Shown: piece after piece, positions 1-6,446 of the stretch | Layout: each line of letters begins with the position of its first letter | Position numbering within the stretch: position 1 is the stretch's first letter | NCBI GenBank assembly: GCA_045590395.1 | Contig: JAZNQX010000030.1 | Span: forward strand, 1 to 19,611 | Direction: 5' to 3' | DNA: 19,611 bases | Source: SIG607 sp045590395 | Lineage (GTDB): Bacteria; Bacillota; Clostridia; Oscillospirales; Acutalibacteraceae | Translations under genes and position numbers: made by a program | Notes under the pieces: model-generated | What the model was told of the DNA's origin: nothing | The model's input: only the letters and a program-made list of their open reading frames with translations | Databases searched by the model: none

Positions 1-1
1 T

Positions 2-430
2 CACTTCGCTAAAGGCGACGTTGCTCCGAAGAAGGTTCTTCGCGAGTTCCGCTTTGAAGATATGAGCGCTATGAATGTTGGCGACATCATTAAGGCTGTC
101 GTATTTGCCGAAGGCGATGCAGTAGATGTAAGAGGTACCTCTAAAGGTAAGGGTTATGCAGGCGTTGTTAAGCGCTGGAACTTCAGCCGCCTTAAAGAGT
201 CTCATGGTACCGGCCCTGTACATCGTCACGGCGGCTCTCTCGGTGTTATCGACCCCGCACGTGTATTCAAGGGCAAGAAAATGGCTGGTCACTTAGGTAA
301 TGAGCGTGTAACCGTTCAGAACCTTAGTGTAGTTAAAGTAGATGCTGAGAATAACATCATCGCAGTTAAGGGCGCCGTTCCCGGTCCCAAGGGCGGAATC
401 GTTATTCTTTTCGACAGCGTGAAAGCCTAA
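2..430 (+). CDS. rplC: 50S ribosomal protein L3, 5'-truncated by window edge
   Basis: The reading frame is open from base 2, with no start codon in the window. The visible 142 residues are the C-terminal two thirds of L3 (full length usually about 205-215). Recognisable L3 features are the G-T-S-K-G-K-G motif near the start of the visible part, then an HG...HR...GS-G stretch, RVFKGKKMAGHLGNERVTVQ, and a KGAVPGPKGG tail. L3 binds 23S rRNA early in 50S assembly, and its central extension reaches towards the peptidyl transferase centre. That extension tip (bases about 233-262, GSLGVIDPARVF) appears one residue shorter than the Gram-positive form I remember. rplD follows after 19 nt with a GGAAAGGAG ribosome binding site. 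In this gene order rpsJ would be expected upstream. The identification is secure. Confidence 0.97.
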   Translation, partial: HFAKGDVAPKKVLREFRFEDMSAMNVGDIIKAVVFAEGDAVDVRGTSKGKGYAGVVKRWNFSRLKESHGTGPVHRHGGSLGVIDPARVFKGKKMAGHLGNERVTVQNLSVVKVDAENNIIAVKGAVPGPKGGIVILFDSVKA

Positions 431-449
431 GGGAAAGGAGAACTGAATT

Positions 450-1073
450 ATGCCTAATGTAGTAGTTTTGGATATGGCTGGCAAGAATGTGGGCGAAATC
501 ACATTAAGCGATGCCATTTTCGCAGTAGAGCCTAATGCAGTAGTTATGCACCAGGCAGTAGTAAATTACCTCGCTAATCAGCGTCAGGGCACCCAGTCTA
601 CCTTAACCCGTACCGAAGTTTCCGGCGGCGGTAAGAAGCCTTGGAGACAAAAAGGTACAGGCCATGCTAGACAGGGTTCTACAAGAGCTCCGCAGTGGAC
701 TCACGGTGGTATTGTTCACGCACCGAAGCCCCGCGACTACTCTTATGACCTTAATAAAAAGGTTAAGAGACTTGCACTTAAGTCTGCTCTTTCCGATAAA
801 GTTATCACCGGCGACCTCATTGTTCTTGATGAGTTCAAGGTAGATGGCTTTAAGACCAAGACTGTTGTTGACTGTCTTAAGGCTATAAATGCCGGCAAGA
901 AGACTCTTATCGTTCTTGAGGACAACAACAATTTTGCTGTTAAGAGCTGTGCAAACATCCCCGGTGTAAAGACCGCTCAGGTTAACACCATCAACACTTA
1001 CGATATTATCTGCGCTGATACCTTAGTAATTGCTAAGGGTGCCGTAGGAAAAATTGAGGAGGTGTACGCATAA
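450..1073 (+). CDS. rplD: 50S ribosomal protein L4
   Basis: The 207 aa match the usual L4 length. The long internal loop that lines the peptide exit tunnel is clear: SGGGKKPWRQKGTGHARQGS at about residues 58-77, followed by APQW.HGG, the usual globular-domain sequences and a C-terminal Rossmann-like half (LIVLDEFKVDGFKTK, KKTLIVLEDNNN). L4 is an early 50S assembly protein. In E. coli it also represses its own operon, but the relevant leader would lie outside this window. ATG at 450 follows GGAAAGGAG with normal spacing. The stop codon overlaps the rplW start by one base (TAATG), so the two are probably translationally coupled. The loop residues linked to macrolide resistance in other species look wild-type. 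Confidence 0.98.
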   Translation: MPNVVVLDMAGKNVGEITLSDAIFAVEPNAVVMHQAVVNYLANQRQGTQSTLTRTEVSGGGKKPWRQKGTGHARQGSTRAPQWTHGGIVHAPKPRDYSYDLNKKVKRLALKSALSDKVITGDLIVLDEFKVDGFKTKTVVDCLKAINAGKKTLIVLEDNNNFAVKSCANIPGVKTAQVNTINTYDIICADTLVIAKGAVGKIEEVYA

Positions 1074-1366
1074 TGAAAACCGCACAGGATATCATTATTG
1101 CTCCGGTTATTACCGAGAAAAGTATGTCAGGCATTGCCGACAAGAAATACACCTTCAAAGTAGCAAAGGATGCTAATAAGGTTGAAATCGCCAAAGCCGT
1201 TGAAGAAATCTTCAAGGTTAAGGTTGCTAAGGTTAACACCTTGAGCGTTCGTGGCCAGGCTCGTCGTATGGGACGTTTCTCAGGCTACACTTCCTCTTGG
1301 AAGAAAGCTATTGTTACTTTGGAAAAGGATTCCAAGACAATCGAGTTCTTCGACGGTCTTATGTAA
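1073..1366 (+). CDS. rplW: 50S ribosomal protein L23
   Basis: This 97-aa protein is a normal-length bacterial L23. It opens with the typical DIIIAPVITEKS block (residues 6-17), continues with YTFKVAKDANKVEIAKAVEE and VNTL...G, and ends in KKAIVTL with an acidic tail. L23 sits at the rim of the peptide exit tunnel and docks trigger factor, SRP and SecYEG. ATG overlaps the rplD stop by one base, and an AGGAGGTG site lies in the end of rplD. The gap after this gene, 87 nt before rplB, is unusually long for this operon and carries possible RNA structure (see the separate entry). Confidence 0.98.
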   Translation: MKTAQDIIIAPVITEKSMSGIADKKYTFKVAKDANKVEIAKAVEEIFKVKVAKVNTLSVRGQARRMGRFSGYTSSWKKAIVTLEKDSKTIEFFDGLM

Positions 1367-1378
1367 TCCCAGTGCCTA

Positions 1379-1431
1379 GAAGCGTATGCTTCAGGTGATG
1401 TATGAAGCCGACAAAACGGTTTCGCTAAGCC
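1379..1431 (+). promoter_or_regulatory. possible structured RNA / switch in rplW-rplB spacer
   Basis: The 87-nt spacer 1367-1453 has three possible hairpins. Hairpin A pairs GAAGC (1379-1383) with GCTTC (1388-1392) around a GTAT loop. Hairpin B pairs GCTTCA (1388-1393) with TGAAGC (1403-1408) around nine bases. A and B share the GCTTC segment, so only one can form at a time. A third stem pairs GGTTT (1418-1422) with AAGCC (1427-1431) around CGCT, with one G-U pair, just before the rplB ribosome binding site AGGAGAG (1437-1443). There is no U-run, so this is not an intrinsic terminator. A regulatory role, for instance by L2 or another ribosomal protein, is inference only; the stems are short and could be chance. 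Confidence 0.35.
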
Positions 1432-1453
1432 TAAATAGGAGAGTGAATTAAAA

Positions 1454-2290
1454 ATGGCAATAAAGCATTATAAGCCGACTACTCCGGGCCGTCGCGGTAT
1501 GACAAGTATGGATTACTCCATTCTTTCCGATGTAAAGCCTGAGAGAAGCTTACTTGAGCCTTTAAAGAAAAATGCCGGTCGTAACAGCTATGGCCGCATC
1601 ACCGTTCGTCATCGTGGCGGCGGAAACCGCAGAAAGTACAGAGTTATCGATTTCAAGAGAGAACTTTTCGGTATACCCGCAACTGTTCTTACTCTTGAAT
1701 ACGACCCTAACAGATCTGCATTTATCGCACTTGTACAGTACGATAACGAAAATAAAGAGAAGCGTTACATTATAGCACCTGTTGGCCTTAAGGTTGGCGA
1801 TGTTATAGTAAGCGGCCCTGAAGCCGACATTAAACCCGGTAACGCACTTCCACTTGCCAACATTCCTGTTGGTACCTTTATCCACAATGTTGAACTTTAT
1901 TCCGGACGCGGTGCTCAGCTTGCTCGTTCTGCAGGTAATATGGCACAGCTTATGGCTAAAGAAAACGGAATGGCACTTCTTCGTCTGCCTTCCGGCGAAC
2001 TCAGAAACGTACCTGTAAACTGCATGGCTACCATCGGTCAGGTAAGTAACCCTGAGCATAGCAACATCAACTACGGTAAAGCCGGACGTAAGCGTCATAT
2101 GGGTTGGCGTCCTACCGTTAGAGGTTCTGTAATGAACCCCTGCAATCACCCCCACGGTGGTGGTGAAGGTAGAGCACCTATCGGACGTCCCGGTCCTGTA
2201 ACTCCTTGGGGCAAGCCTGCTCTTGGTTACAAGACTCGTAAGAAACACAAATCGACCGATAAGTATATCGTAAAACGTCGTAGTAAGTAA
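1454..2290 (+). CDS. rplB: 50S ribosomal protein L2
   Basis: The 278 aa match the usual L2 length. It begins MAIKHYKPTTPGRRGM, has the RNA-binding RHRGGGNRRKYR block near residue 53, an OB-fold, an SH3-like barrel, and the C-terminal HPHGGGEGR and GRPGPVTPWGKPALG motifs followed by a basic tail. L2 joins the subunits and supports peptidyl transfer; the His of the HPHGGGEG motif (H232 here, H229 in E. coli) lies near the peptidyl transferase centre and is present. The residue before it is Asn231 (codon AAT at 2144), where Asp is the usual residue in the families I know. ATG at 1454 has AGGAGAG about 10 nt upstream. rpsS starts 23 nt downstream. Confidence 0.98.
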   Translation: MAIKHYKPTTPGRRGMTSMDYSILSDVKPERSLLEPLKKNAGRNSYGRITVRHRGGGNRRKYRVIDFKRELFGIPATVLTLEYDPNRSAFIALVQYDNENKEKRYIIAPVGLKVGDVIVSGPEADIKPGNALPLANIPVGTFIHNVELYSGRGAQLARSAGNMAQLMAKENGMALLRLPSGELRNVPVNCMATIGQVSNPEHSNINYGKAGRKRHMGWRPTVRGSVMNPCNHPHGGGEGRAPIGRPGPVTPWGKPALGYKTRKKHKSTDKYIVKRRSK

Positions 2291-2313
2291 GTCAGACGAA
2301 AGGAGATAAAATT

Positions 2314-2586
2314 ATGGGTAGAAGCGTAAAAAAGGGCCCCTTTGTGCAGCCCGTTCTTATGAAAAGAATTCAGGAGATGAATGCTGCCGGTGAGAAGAGA
2401 GTTCTCAAAACCTGGAGTCGTTCATCAACCATATTCCCCGATTTCGTCGGACATACCATCGCAGTTCACGACGGTCGCAAACATGTTCCGGTTTATGTTA
2501 CTGAGGATATGGTAGGTCACAAGCTCGGTGAGTTTGCTCCCACCAGAACCTTCAAAGGCCATGCCGGTGCAAAGACCACAAAGTAA
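2314..2586 (+). CDS. rpsS: 30S ribosomal protein S19
   Basis: The 90-aa length and sequence are standard: MGRSVKKGPFV at the N-terminus, then KTWSRSSTIFPDFVGHTIAVHDG and H.PVYVTEDMVGHKLGEFAPTR. S19 sits in the head of the 30S subunit with S13, close to the A-site tRNA and the B1 inter-subunit bridge. ATG at 2314 follows AAAGGAG with an 8-10 nt spacer. It lies between L2 and L22, the universal order of the S10 cluster. Confidence 0.98.
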   Translation: MGRSVKKGPFVQPVLMKRIQEMNAAGEKRVLKTWSRSSTIFPDFVGHTIAVHDGRKHVPVYVTEDMVGHKLGEFAPTRTFKGHAGAKTTK

Positions 2587-2608
2587 GCGGCGAAAGGAGA
2601 GTTTAATT

Positions 2609-2947
2609 ATGGAAGCAAGAGCAATACTTAAATATGCTCGCATTTCACCGCGTAAGGTGAAGATAGTGATGGACCTCATTCGCAATCAGGATGCTGACAA
2701 AGCAATGGCTATTCTCAAGTTCACACCTAAGTCTGCTTGTGAATATCTTGAAAAGCTTTTAGCTTCTGCAATTGCAAATGCAGAAAATAATCATCACATG
2801 GATGTTTCTAAGCTCTATGTAGCTGAATGTTTTGTATGTCCCGGCCCCACCTTAAAACGTATTCGTCCTAAGGACCACGGCCGTGCTCACAGAATTTTAA
2901 AGAGAACATCACACATGACAATCGTTCTTAAAGAACGCGAGGATTAA
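2609..2947 (+). CDS. rplV: 50S ribosomal protein L22
   Basis: I place the start at ATG 2609, which follows CGAAAGGAGA and gives the standard L22 N-terminus MEARAILKYARISPRK; the open frame continues upstream inside rpsS, but those codons do not resemble L22. The protein is 112 aa. It has the globular part (residues 1-75) and the long beta-hairpin GPTLKRIRPKDHGRAHRILK (79-98) that forms part of the exit-tunnel constriction, ending in RTSHMTIV. The hairpin tip reads K88-D89-H90; I would expect a form like R-A-K/M/Q there. rpsC starts 12 nt downstream after AAGGAGG. Confidence 0.97.
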   Translation: MEARAILKYARISPRKVKIVMDLIRNQDADKAMAILKFTPKSACEYLEKLLASAIANAENNHHMDVSKLYVAECFVCPGPTLKRIRPKDHGRAHRILKRTSHMTIVLKERED

Positions 2948-2959
2948 GGAGGTTAGACT

Positions 2960-3628
2960 ATGGGCCAGAAAGTTAATCCACACGGATTCCGTGTTGGCGT
3001 AATTAAAAACTGGGATTCCCGTTGGTATGCCAAGGATAATGTCTTCGGAGATACTTTGGTTGAGGACTATAACCTCCGTAAGTACCTTAAGAAGACACTT
3101 CAGTCCGCAGGCGTTCCTAAAATTGAAATTGAACGCAACGCGTCCAAGGTCAGAATCCACATTCATTGTGCAAAGCCCGGTATGGTAATAGGCAGAAACG
3201 GTGCTGAAATCGAAAAGCTCCGTCTTACCTGTGAAAAAATGCTCGGTAAAACCTGCACAATCAATATTGTAGAAATCAAAAATCCGGATATGGATGCTCA
3301 GCTTGTTGCTGAAAACATCGCTGTTCAGCTTGAAAAGCGTGTTTCCTTCCGTCGTGCTATGAAGATGGCTATCGGCCGCTCCATGAAGTTCGGCGCAAAG
3401 GGTATTAAGATTACCGTTTCCGGTCGTCTCGGCGGTAGAGAAATCGCCGGTGCCGAAACCTATCATGAAGGTACTATCCCGCTGCAGACTCTTCGTGCTG
3501 ATATCGATTACGGTTTTGCAGAAGCAGCTACTACCTACGGCCGTCTCGGCGTAAAGGTATGGCTTTATAAGGGCGAAATCCTTCATGATGTTAAGAAGAC
3601 ATCTAAGAAGGAAGGGGGATCCCGCTAA
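2960..3628 (+). CDS. rpsC: 30S ribosomal protein S3
   Basis: The 222 aa are normal for S3. The start is MGQKVNPHGFRVGVI, followed by the type II KH domain with GMVIGRNGAEIEKLR near residues 74-88, and the C-terminal domain with SGRLGGREIAGAETYHEGTIPLQTLRADIDYG (in parts) and VKVWLYKGE. S3 shapes the mRNA entry tunnel of the 30S subunit with S4 and S5, and has helicase-related Arg/Lys contacts to mRNA. ATG at 2960 follows GGATTAAGGAGG. The stop overlaps the rplP start by one base (TAATG), suggesting coupled translation. Confidence 0.98.
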   Translation: MGQKVNPHGFRVGVIKNWDSRWYAKDNVFGDTLVEDYNLRKYLKKTLQSAGVPKIEIERNASKVRIHIHCAKPGMVIGRNGAEIEKLRLTCEKMLGKTCTINIVEIKNPDMDAQLVAENIAVQLEKRVSFRRAMKMAIGRSMKFGAKGIKITVSGRLGGREIAGAETYHEGTIPLQTLRADIDYGFAEAATTYGRLGVKVWLYKGEILHDVKKTSKKEGGSR

Positions 3629-4050
3629 TGTTATTACCTAAGCGCGTTAAATACCGCAGAGTTCAGCGTGGCCGTATGACTGGTAAGGCTTCCAGAGGTA
3701 CAACAATTACCCACGGACAGTTTGGTCTTCAGGCTCTTGAACCGGCGTGGATCACTTCAAACCAGATAGAAGCTGCCCGTATCGCTATGACTCGTTACAT
3801 CAAGCGTGGCGGTCAGGTATGGATTAAGATTTTCCCGGATAAGCCGATAACTGCAAAGCCGGCTGAAACTCGAATGGGTTCCGGTAAAGGTTCACCTGAG
3901 TACTGGGTAGCAGTTGTTAAGCCCGGACGTATTATGTTCGAGATTGGCGGGGTTTCCGAAGAGCTTGCTCAGGAAGCTATGCGTCTCGCTGCCAACAAAC
4001 TTCCTATTAAATGTAAGTTTGTTACTAAGGAAATGGATGGTGAGCAGTAA
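3628..4050 (+). CDS. rplP: 50S ribosomal protein L16
   Basis: The 140 aa are the expected length. Family signatures are MLLPKRVKYRRVQRGRMTG at the N-terminus, a THGQFGLQALEPAWIT block, the IEAARIAMTRYIKRGGQVWI helix, IFPDKPITAKPAETRMGSGKG and PEYWVAVVKPGR. L16 contacts tRNA elbows in the A site and is a late assembly protein of the 50S subunit. Start and stop both overlap neighbours by one base (TAATG at 3626 and at 4048), so rpsC, rplP and rpmC form a tightly coupled trio; the AAGGGGG site before it lies within the end of rpsC. Confidence 0.98.
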   Translation: MLLPKRVKYRRVQRGRMTGKASRGTTITHGQFGLQALEPAWITSNQIEAARIAMTRYIKRGGQVWIKIFPDKPITAKPAETRMGSGKGSPEYWVAVVKPGRIMFEIGGVSEELAQEAMRLAANKLPIKCKFVTKEMDGEQ

Positions 4051-4253
4051 TGAATACTAAGGAAATCAGAGAATTAACCATCGCTGAGCTGAATGAAAAG
4101 CTTGGTAAGCTTAAGGAAGAATTATTCAATCTCCGTTTCCAGCTCGCTATCAATCAGCTCGACAATCCTATGCGCATTACTGAAGTTAAGAAGGATATTG
4201 CACGTGTTAAAACCGTAATTCGTGAAAAAGAACTTCTTGACTCCAAGGCATAA
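4050..4253 (+). CDS. rpmC: 50S ribosomal protein L29
   Basis: This 67-aa protein is a typical L29: a two-helix antiparallel coiled hairpin with ELTIAELNEKLGKLKEELFNLRFQLA (in the first 40 residues), NQLDNP at the turn and a basic second helix (VKKDIARVKTVIREKE). It sits beside L23 at the tunnel exit. ATG overlaps the rplP stop by one base. rpsQ follows after 20 nt with a GGGAGGG site. Confidence 0.98.
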   Translation: MNTKEIRELTIAELNEKLGKLKEELFNLRFQLAINQLDNPMRITEVKKDIARVKTVIREKELLDSKA

Positions 4254-4273
4254 GGAAGAGGGAGGGTAATCGA

Positions 4274-4531
4274 ATGAGCGAAAGAAACCTTCGTAAGACA
4301 AGAGTAGGTAAGGTTGTAAGCAATAAAATGGATAAAACCGTTGTAGTTGCTATCGAAGACAACGTAAAACACCCGCTCTACAAGAAGATTATTAAAAACA
4401 CTATTAAGCTTAAGGCCCATGATGAAAACAACACCTGCAATATTGGTGACAGAGTTCTCATTATGGAAACCAGACCGCTCTCCAAGGATAAGAATTGGCG
4501 TGTGGTTGAGATTATCGAAAAAGCTTTGTAG
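4274..4531 (+). CDS. rpsQ: 30S ribosomal protein S17
   Basis: The 85-aa OB-fold protein begins MSERNLRKTRVGKVVSNKMD and carries the S17 signatures KTVVVAIEDNVKHPLYKK and NIGDRVLIMETRPLSKDKNWRVVEI (in parts). S17 binds 16S rRNA helices h7 and h11 and is a primary assembly protein of the 30S subunit. ATG at 4274 has GGGAGGG upstream. It begins the part of the cluster that corresponds to the end of the E. coli S10 operon; no promoter separates it from the spc genes here. Confidence 0.98.
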   Translation: MSERNLRKTRVGKVVSNKMDKTVVVAIEDNVKHPLYKKIIKNTIKLKAHDENNTCNIGDRVLIMETRPLSKDKNWRVVEIIEKAL

Positions 4532-4551
4532 TCTGTAAGGAGGAAACCACT

Positions 4552-4920
4552 GTGATACAGCAACAGAGTTACCTTAAGGTTGCCGACAATACCGGTGCTA
4601 AAGAAATTATGTGCATCCGTGTTCTCGGTGGCTCAAGAAGAAGGTATGCCAATATCGGCGATGTCATCGTTGCTTCCGTTAAAAAGGCCACTCCCGGTGG
4701 TACTGTTAAGAAGGGCGATGTAGTAAAGGCAGTTGTAGTTCGTTCTGCAAAAGGCCTTCGTCGCAGTGATGGCACTTATATCAGATTTGATGAGAACGCT
4801 GCCGTTATCATCCGTGAGGACAAAAACCCCCGCGGTACCCGTATTTTCGGACCGGTAGCCCGTGAGCTTCGTGATAAGGATTACACCAAAATCCTTTCTC
4901 TTGCTCCCGAAGTACTTTAA
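4552..4920 (+). CDS. rplN: 50S ribosomal protein L14
   Basis: The 122 aa are exactly the usual L14 length. Signatures are MIQQQSYLKVADNTGAKE at the N-terminus, CIRVLGGS, the GDVIVASVKKATPGG loop, VVRSAKGLRR and GTRIFGPVARELR. L14 forms inter-subunit bridges B5 and B8 and binds the silencing factor RsfS. The start codon is GTG at 4552 (GTG ATA CAG); the spacing to AAGGAGG and the fully conserved N-terminus leave no better start. A GTG start may set its translation slightly lower than that of its ATG neighbours, which is inference. Confidence 0.97.
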   Translation: MIQQQSYLKVADNTGAKEIMCIRVLGGSRRRYANIGDVIVASVKKATPGGTVKKGDVVKAVVVRSAKGLRRSDGTYIRFDENAAVIIREDKNPRGTRIFGPVARELRDKDYTKILSLAPEVL

Positions 4921-4935
4921 TGGAGGATGAACACA

Positions 4936-5250
4936 ATGAACATTAAAACTGGTGATACTGTAGTTCTCCTCACCGGAGACGAAAAATACCGTGGCAAAAG
5001 CGGTAAGGTTCTCGAAGTTAGCCCCAAAGAAGGCAAGGTTATTGTTGAGGGTCTTAATGTTGTTAAAAAGCATATGAAACCCCGCAAGGCCGGCGACCCT
5101 TCAGGTATAATTGAGACCGAAAGCGCAATCTATGCATCTAAGGTTCAGCTTGTTTGCCCCAAGTGCGGCAAACCCACCCGTGTAGGCGTTAAAATCTACG
5201 AGGATGGCAAGAAGGACCGTATGTGCAAGAAGTGCGGCGAAACATTTTAG
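4936..5250 (+). CDS. rplX: 50S ribosomal protein L24, zinc-ribbon form
   Basis: I choose ATG 4936, 9 nt after GGAGG (4922-4926), over the in-frame ATG 4927 that abuts the same site; it gives the family-typical N-terminus MNIKTGDTVVLLTG and 104 aa. The KOW/SH3-like domain is residues 1-50 (GDEKYRGKSGKV). The C-terminal part has two CxxC pairs, C74/C77 (CPKCGKPTRVG) and C97/C100 (CKKCGE), which should bind zinc; many bacterial L24 proteins have lost these. L24 is an assembly initiator that binds the 5' end of 23S rRNA. rplE starts 19 nt downstream. Confidence 0.97.
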   Translation: MNIKTGDTVVLLTGDEKYRGKSGKVLEVSPKEGKVIVEGLNVVKKHMKPRKAGDPSGIIETESAIYASKVQLVCPKCGKPTRVGVKIYEDGKKDRMCKKCGETF

Positions 5251-5269
5251 TGAGTAAGGAGGACATGAC

Positions 5270-5809
5270 ATGTCATTAATGAGAGAAGAATATGTAAATT
5301 CTATTGCTCCCGCATTGATGAAGAAATTCAATTACAAGAGCGTCATGCAGATTCCGAAGCTCAATAAAGTTGTAATCAATGTCGGACTCGGCGAAGCAAA
5401 GGATAACCCCAAGGCTATCGAAGCTGCTATTGCCGATCTGAGCAAAATCACCGGACAGAAGGCAATCCCCTGTGTAGCTAAGAAGTCGGTTGCGAACTTC
5501 AAGCTTCGTGCAGGTCAGCCCATCGGTGTAAAAGTTACTCTCAGAGGTGAGAGAATGTATGAGTTCGTTGAGCGTCTGTTCAACGCAGCTCTTCCCAGAG
5601 TAAGAGACTTCAGAGGTATCAATCCTAACTCTTTCGACGGTCGTGGTAACTATTCCATGGGCGTTAAAGAGCAGCTTATTTTCCCTGAAATCGAATTTGA
5701 CAAGATCGACAAGGTTCGCGGTATGGATATTAACTTCATTACCACTGCGAACACCGACGAAGAAGCCCGTGAGTTGCTTTCTCTTATGGGTGCTCCGTTT
5801 GCAAGATAA
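5270..5809 (+). CDS. rplE: 50S ribosomal protein L5
   Basis: This is a standard 179-aa L5: MLxEEY-like N-terminus (MSLMREEYVNSIAP), YKSVMQIPKLNKVVINVGLGEA, the ITGQKAIPCVAKKSVANFKLR block, LPRVRDFRGI and the C-terminal EIEFDKIDKVRGMDINFITTA (in parts). L5 is part of the 5S RNP with L18 and contacts P-site tRNA and S13. ATG 5270 lies about 7 nt after AAGGAGG; the next ATG (5279) would be too far. In E. coli the start of this gene is the S8 regulatory target; I do not see an obvious S8-like site here. Confidence 0.98.
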   Translation: MSLMREEYVNSIAPALMKKFNYKSVMQIPKLNKVVINVGLGEAKDNPKAIEAAIADLSKITGQKAIPCVAKKSVANFKLRAGQPIGVKVTLRGERMYEFVERLFNAALPRVRDFRGINPNSFDGRGNYSMGVKEQLIFPEIEFDKIDKVRGMDINFITTANTDEEARELLSLMGAPFAR

Positions 5810-5821
5810 GGAGAAGAGATT

Positions 5822-6007
5822 ATGGCTAAAACATCTATGAAAATCAAACAGGCACGTCCTGCCAAATTTTCTACCAGAGCTTATAGCAGATGCAAAATCT
5901 GCGGACGCCCCCACGCTTATCTTCGCAAATACGGTATTTGCCGTATCTGTTTCAGAGAACTCGCATATAAGGGAGAAATTCCCGGCGTGACAAAGGCAAG
6001 CTGGTAA
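5822..6007 (+). CDS. rpsN: 30S ribosomal protein S14, type Z (zinc-binding)
   Basis: The 61-aa size marks the short, zinc-containing class of S14 instead of the about 100-aa zinc-free class. The four ligands are C24/C27 (CKIC) and C40/C43 (CRIC), and the GRPHAYLRKYGICRICFRELA core and PGVTKASW C-terminus are typical. It binds in the head of the 30S subunit next to S3 and S10. ATG at 5822 follows AAGGAGAAGA; the gene lies 12 nt after rplE and 26 nt before rpsH, the standard spc order. Some organisms also carry a zinc-independent paralogue elsewhere; none is visible here. Confidence 0.98.
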   Translation: MAKTSMKIKQARPAKFSTRAYSRCKICGRPHAYLRKYGICRICFRELAYKGEIPGVTKASW

Positions 6008-6033
6008 AAGCAACAGAAAAGGAGGTTGACGGC

Positions 6034-6432
6034 ATGCAAATCACCGATACTATAGCCGATATGCTTACACGTATTCGTAACGCTTCTTCGGCAAAACATG
6101 ATTCGGTAGATATCCCCGCGTCAAATGTAAAGAAGGCTATCGCTCAGATTTTACTTGACGAAGGATATATCACAAGCTTTCAGGTTATTGAAGACGGAAA
6201 GCAGGGCATGATTCATATCGTACTGAAGTATGGCCCGAAAAAATCTCAAATCATCACCGGAATCCGCAGAGTTTCCAAGCCCGGTTTGAGAATTTACACC
6301 AATGTTGAGGATATGCCGAAGGTTATGAGAGGCCTTGGCATCGCAATCCTTTCCACCTCTAAGGGTATTTTGACAGATAAGCAGGCTCGCAGCGCAAATG
6401 TAGGCGGCGAAGTTCTGGCTTATATCTGGTAA
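6034..6432 (+). CDS. rpsH: 30S ribosomal protein S8
   Basis: The 132 aa fit S8. Signatures are the N-terminal ITDTIADMLTRIRNA (residues 3-17), the basic VDIPASNVKKAIAQIL segment, SKPGLRIYTN and the strongly conserved C-terminal GLGIAILSTSKGILTDKQAR and GGEVLAYIW. S8 is a primary 16S rRNA binding protein (h21) and represses the spc operon in E. coli; that control is not demonstrated here. ATG 6034 follows AAAAGGAGGTTGAC. Confidence 0.98.
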   Translation: MQITDTIADMLTRIRNASSAKHDSVDIPASNVKKAIAQILLDEGYITSFQVIEDGKQGMIHIVLKYGPKKSQIITGIRRVSKPGLRIYTNVEDMPKVMRGLGIAILSTSKGILTDKQARSANVGGEVLAYIW

Positions 6433-6446
6433 GGAGGTGCTTCAGG

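Noticed and set aside
1386..1451. 21-codon ATG-started frame in the rplW-rplB spacer (MLQVMYEADKTVSLSLNRRVN)
   Set aside because: It has no clear ribosome binding site, overlaps the rplB Shine-Dalgarno site and is of a length expected by chance; RNA structure seems a better reading of this spacer.
1562..2248. 228-codon minus-strand frame opposite rplB
   Set aside because: It mirrors the codon bias of rplB, has no ribosome binding site or recognisable family, and the + strand gene is certain.
2528..2608. N-terminal extension of rplV
   Set aside because: Lies inside rpsS and does not resemble L22; ATG 2609 has the ribosome binding site and the conserved N-terminus.
2909..3586. 225-codon minus-strand frame opposite rpsC
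   Set aside because: An antisense shadow of a highly biased gene; no sign of a real start or family.
5276..6013. 245-codon minus-strand frame opposite rplE and rpsN
   Set aside because: Covers two certain ribosomal genes in antisense and shows no family features.
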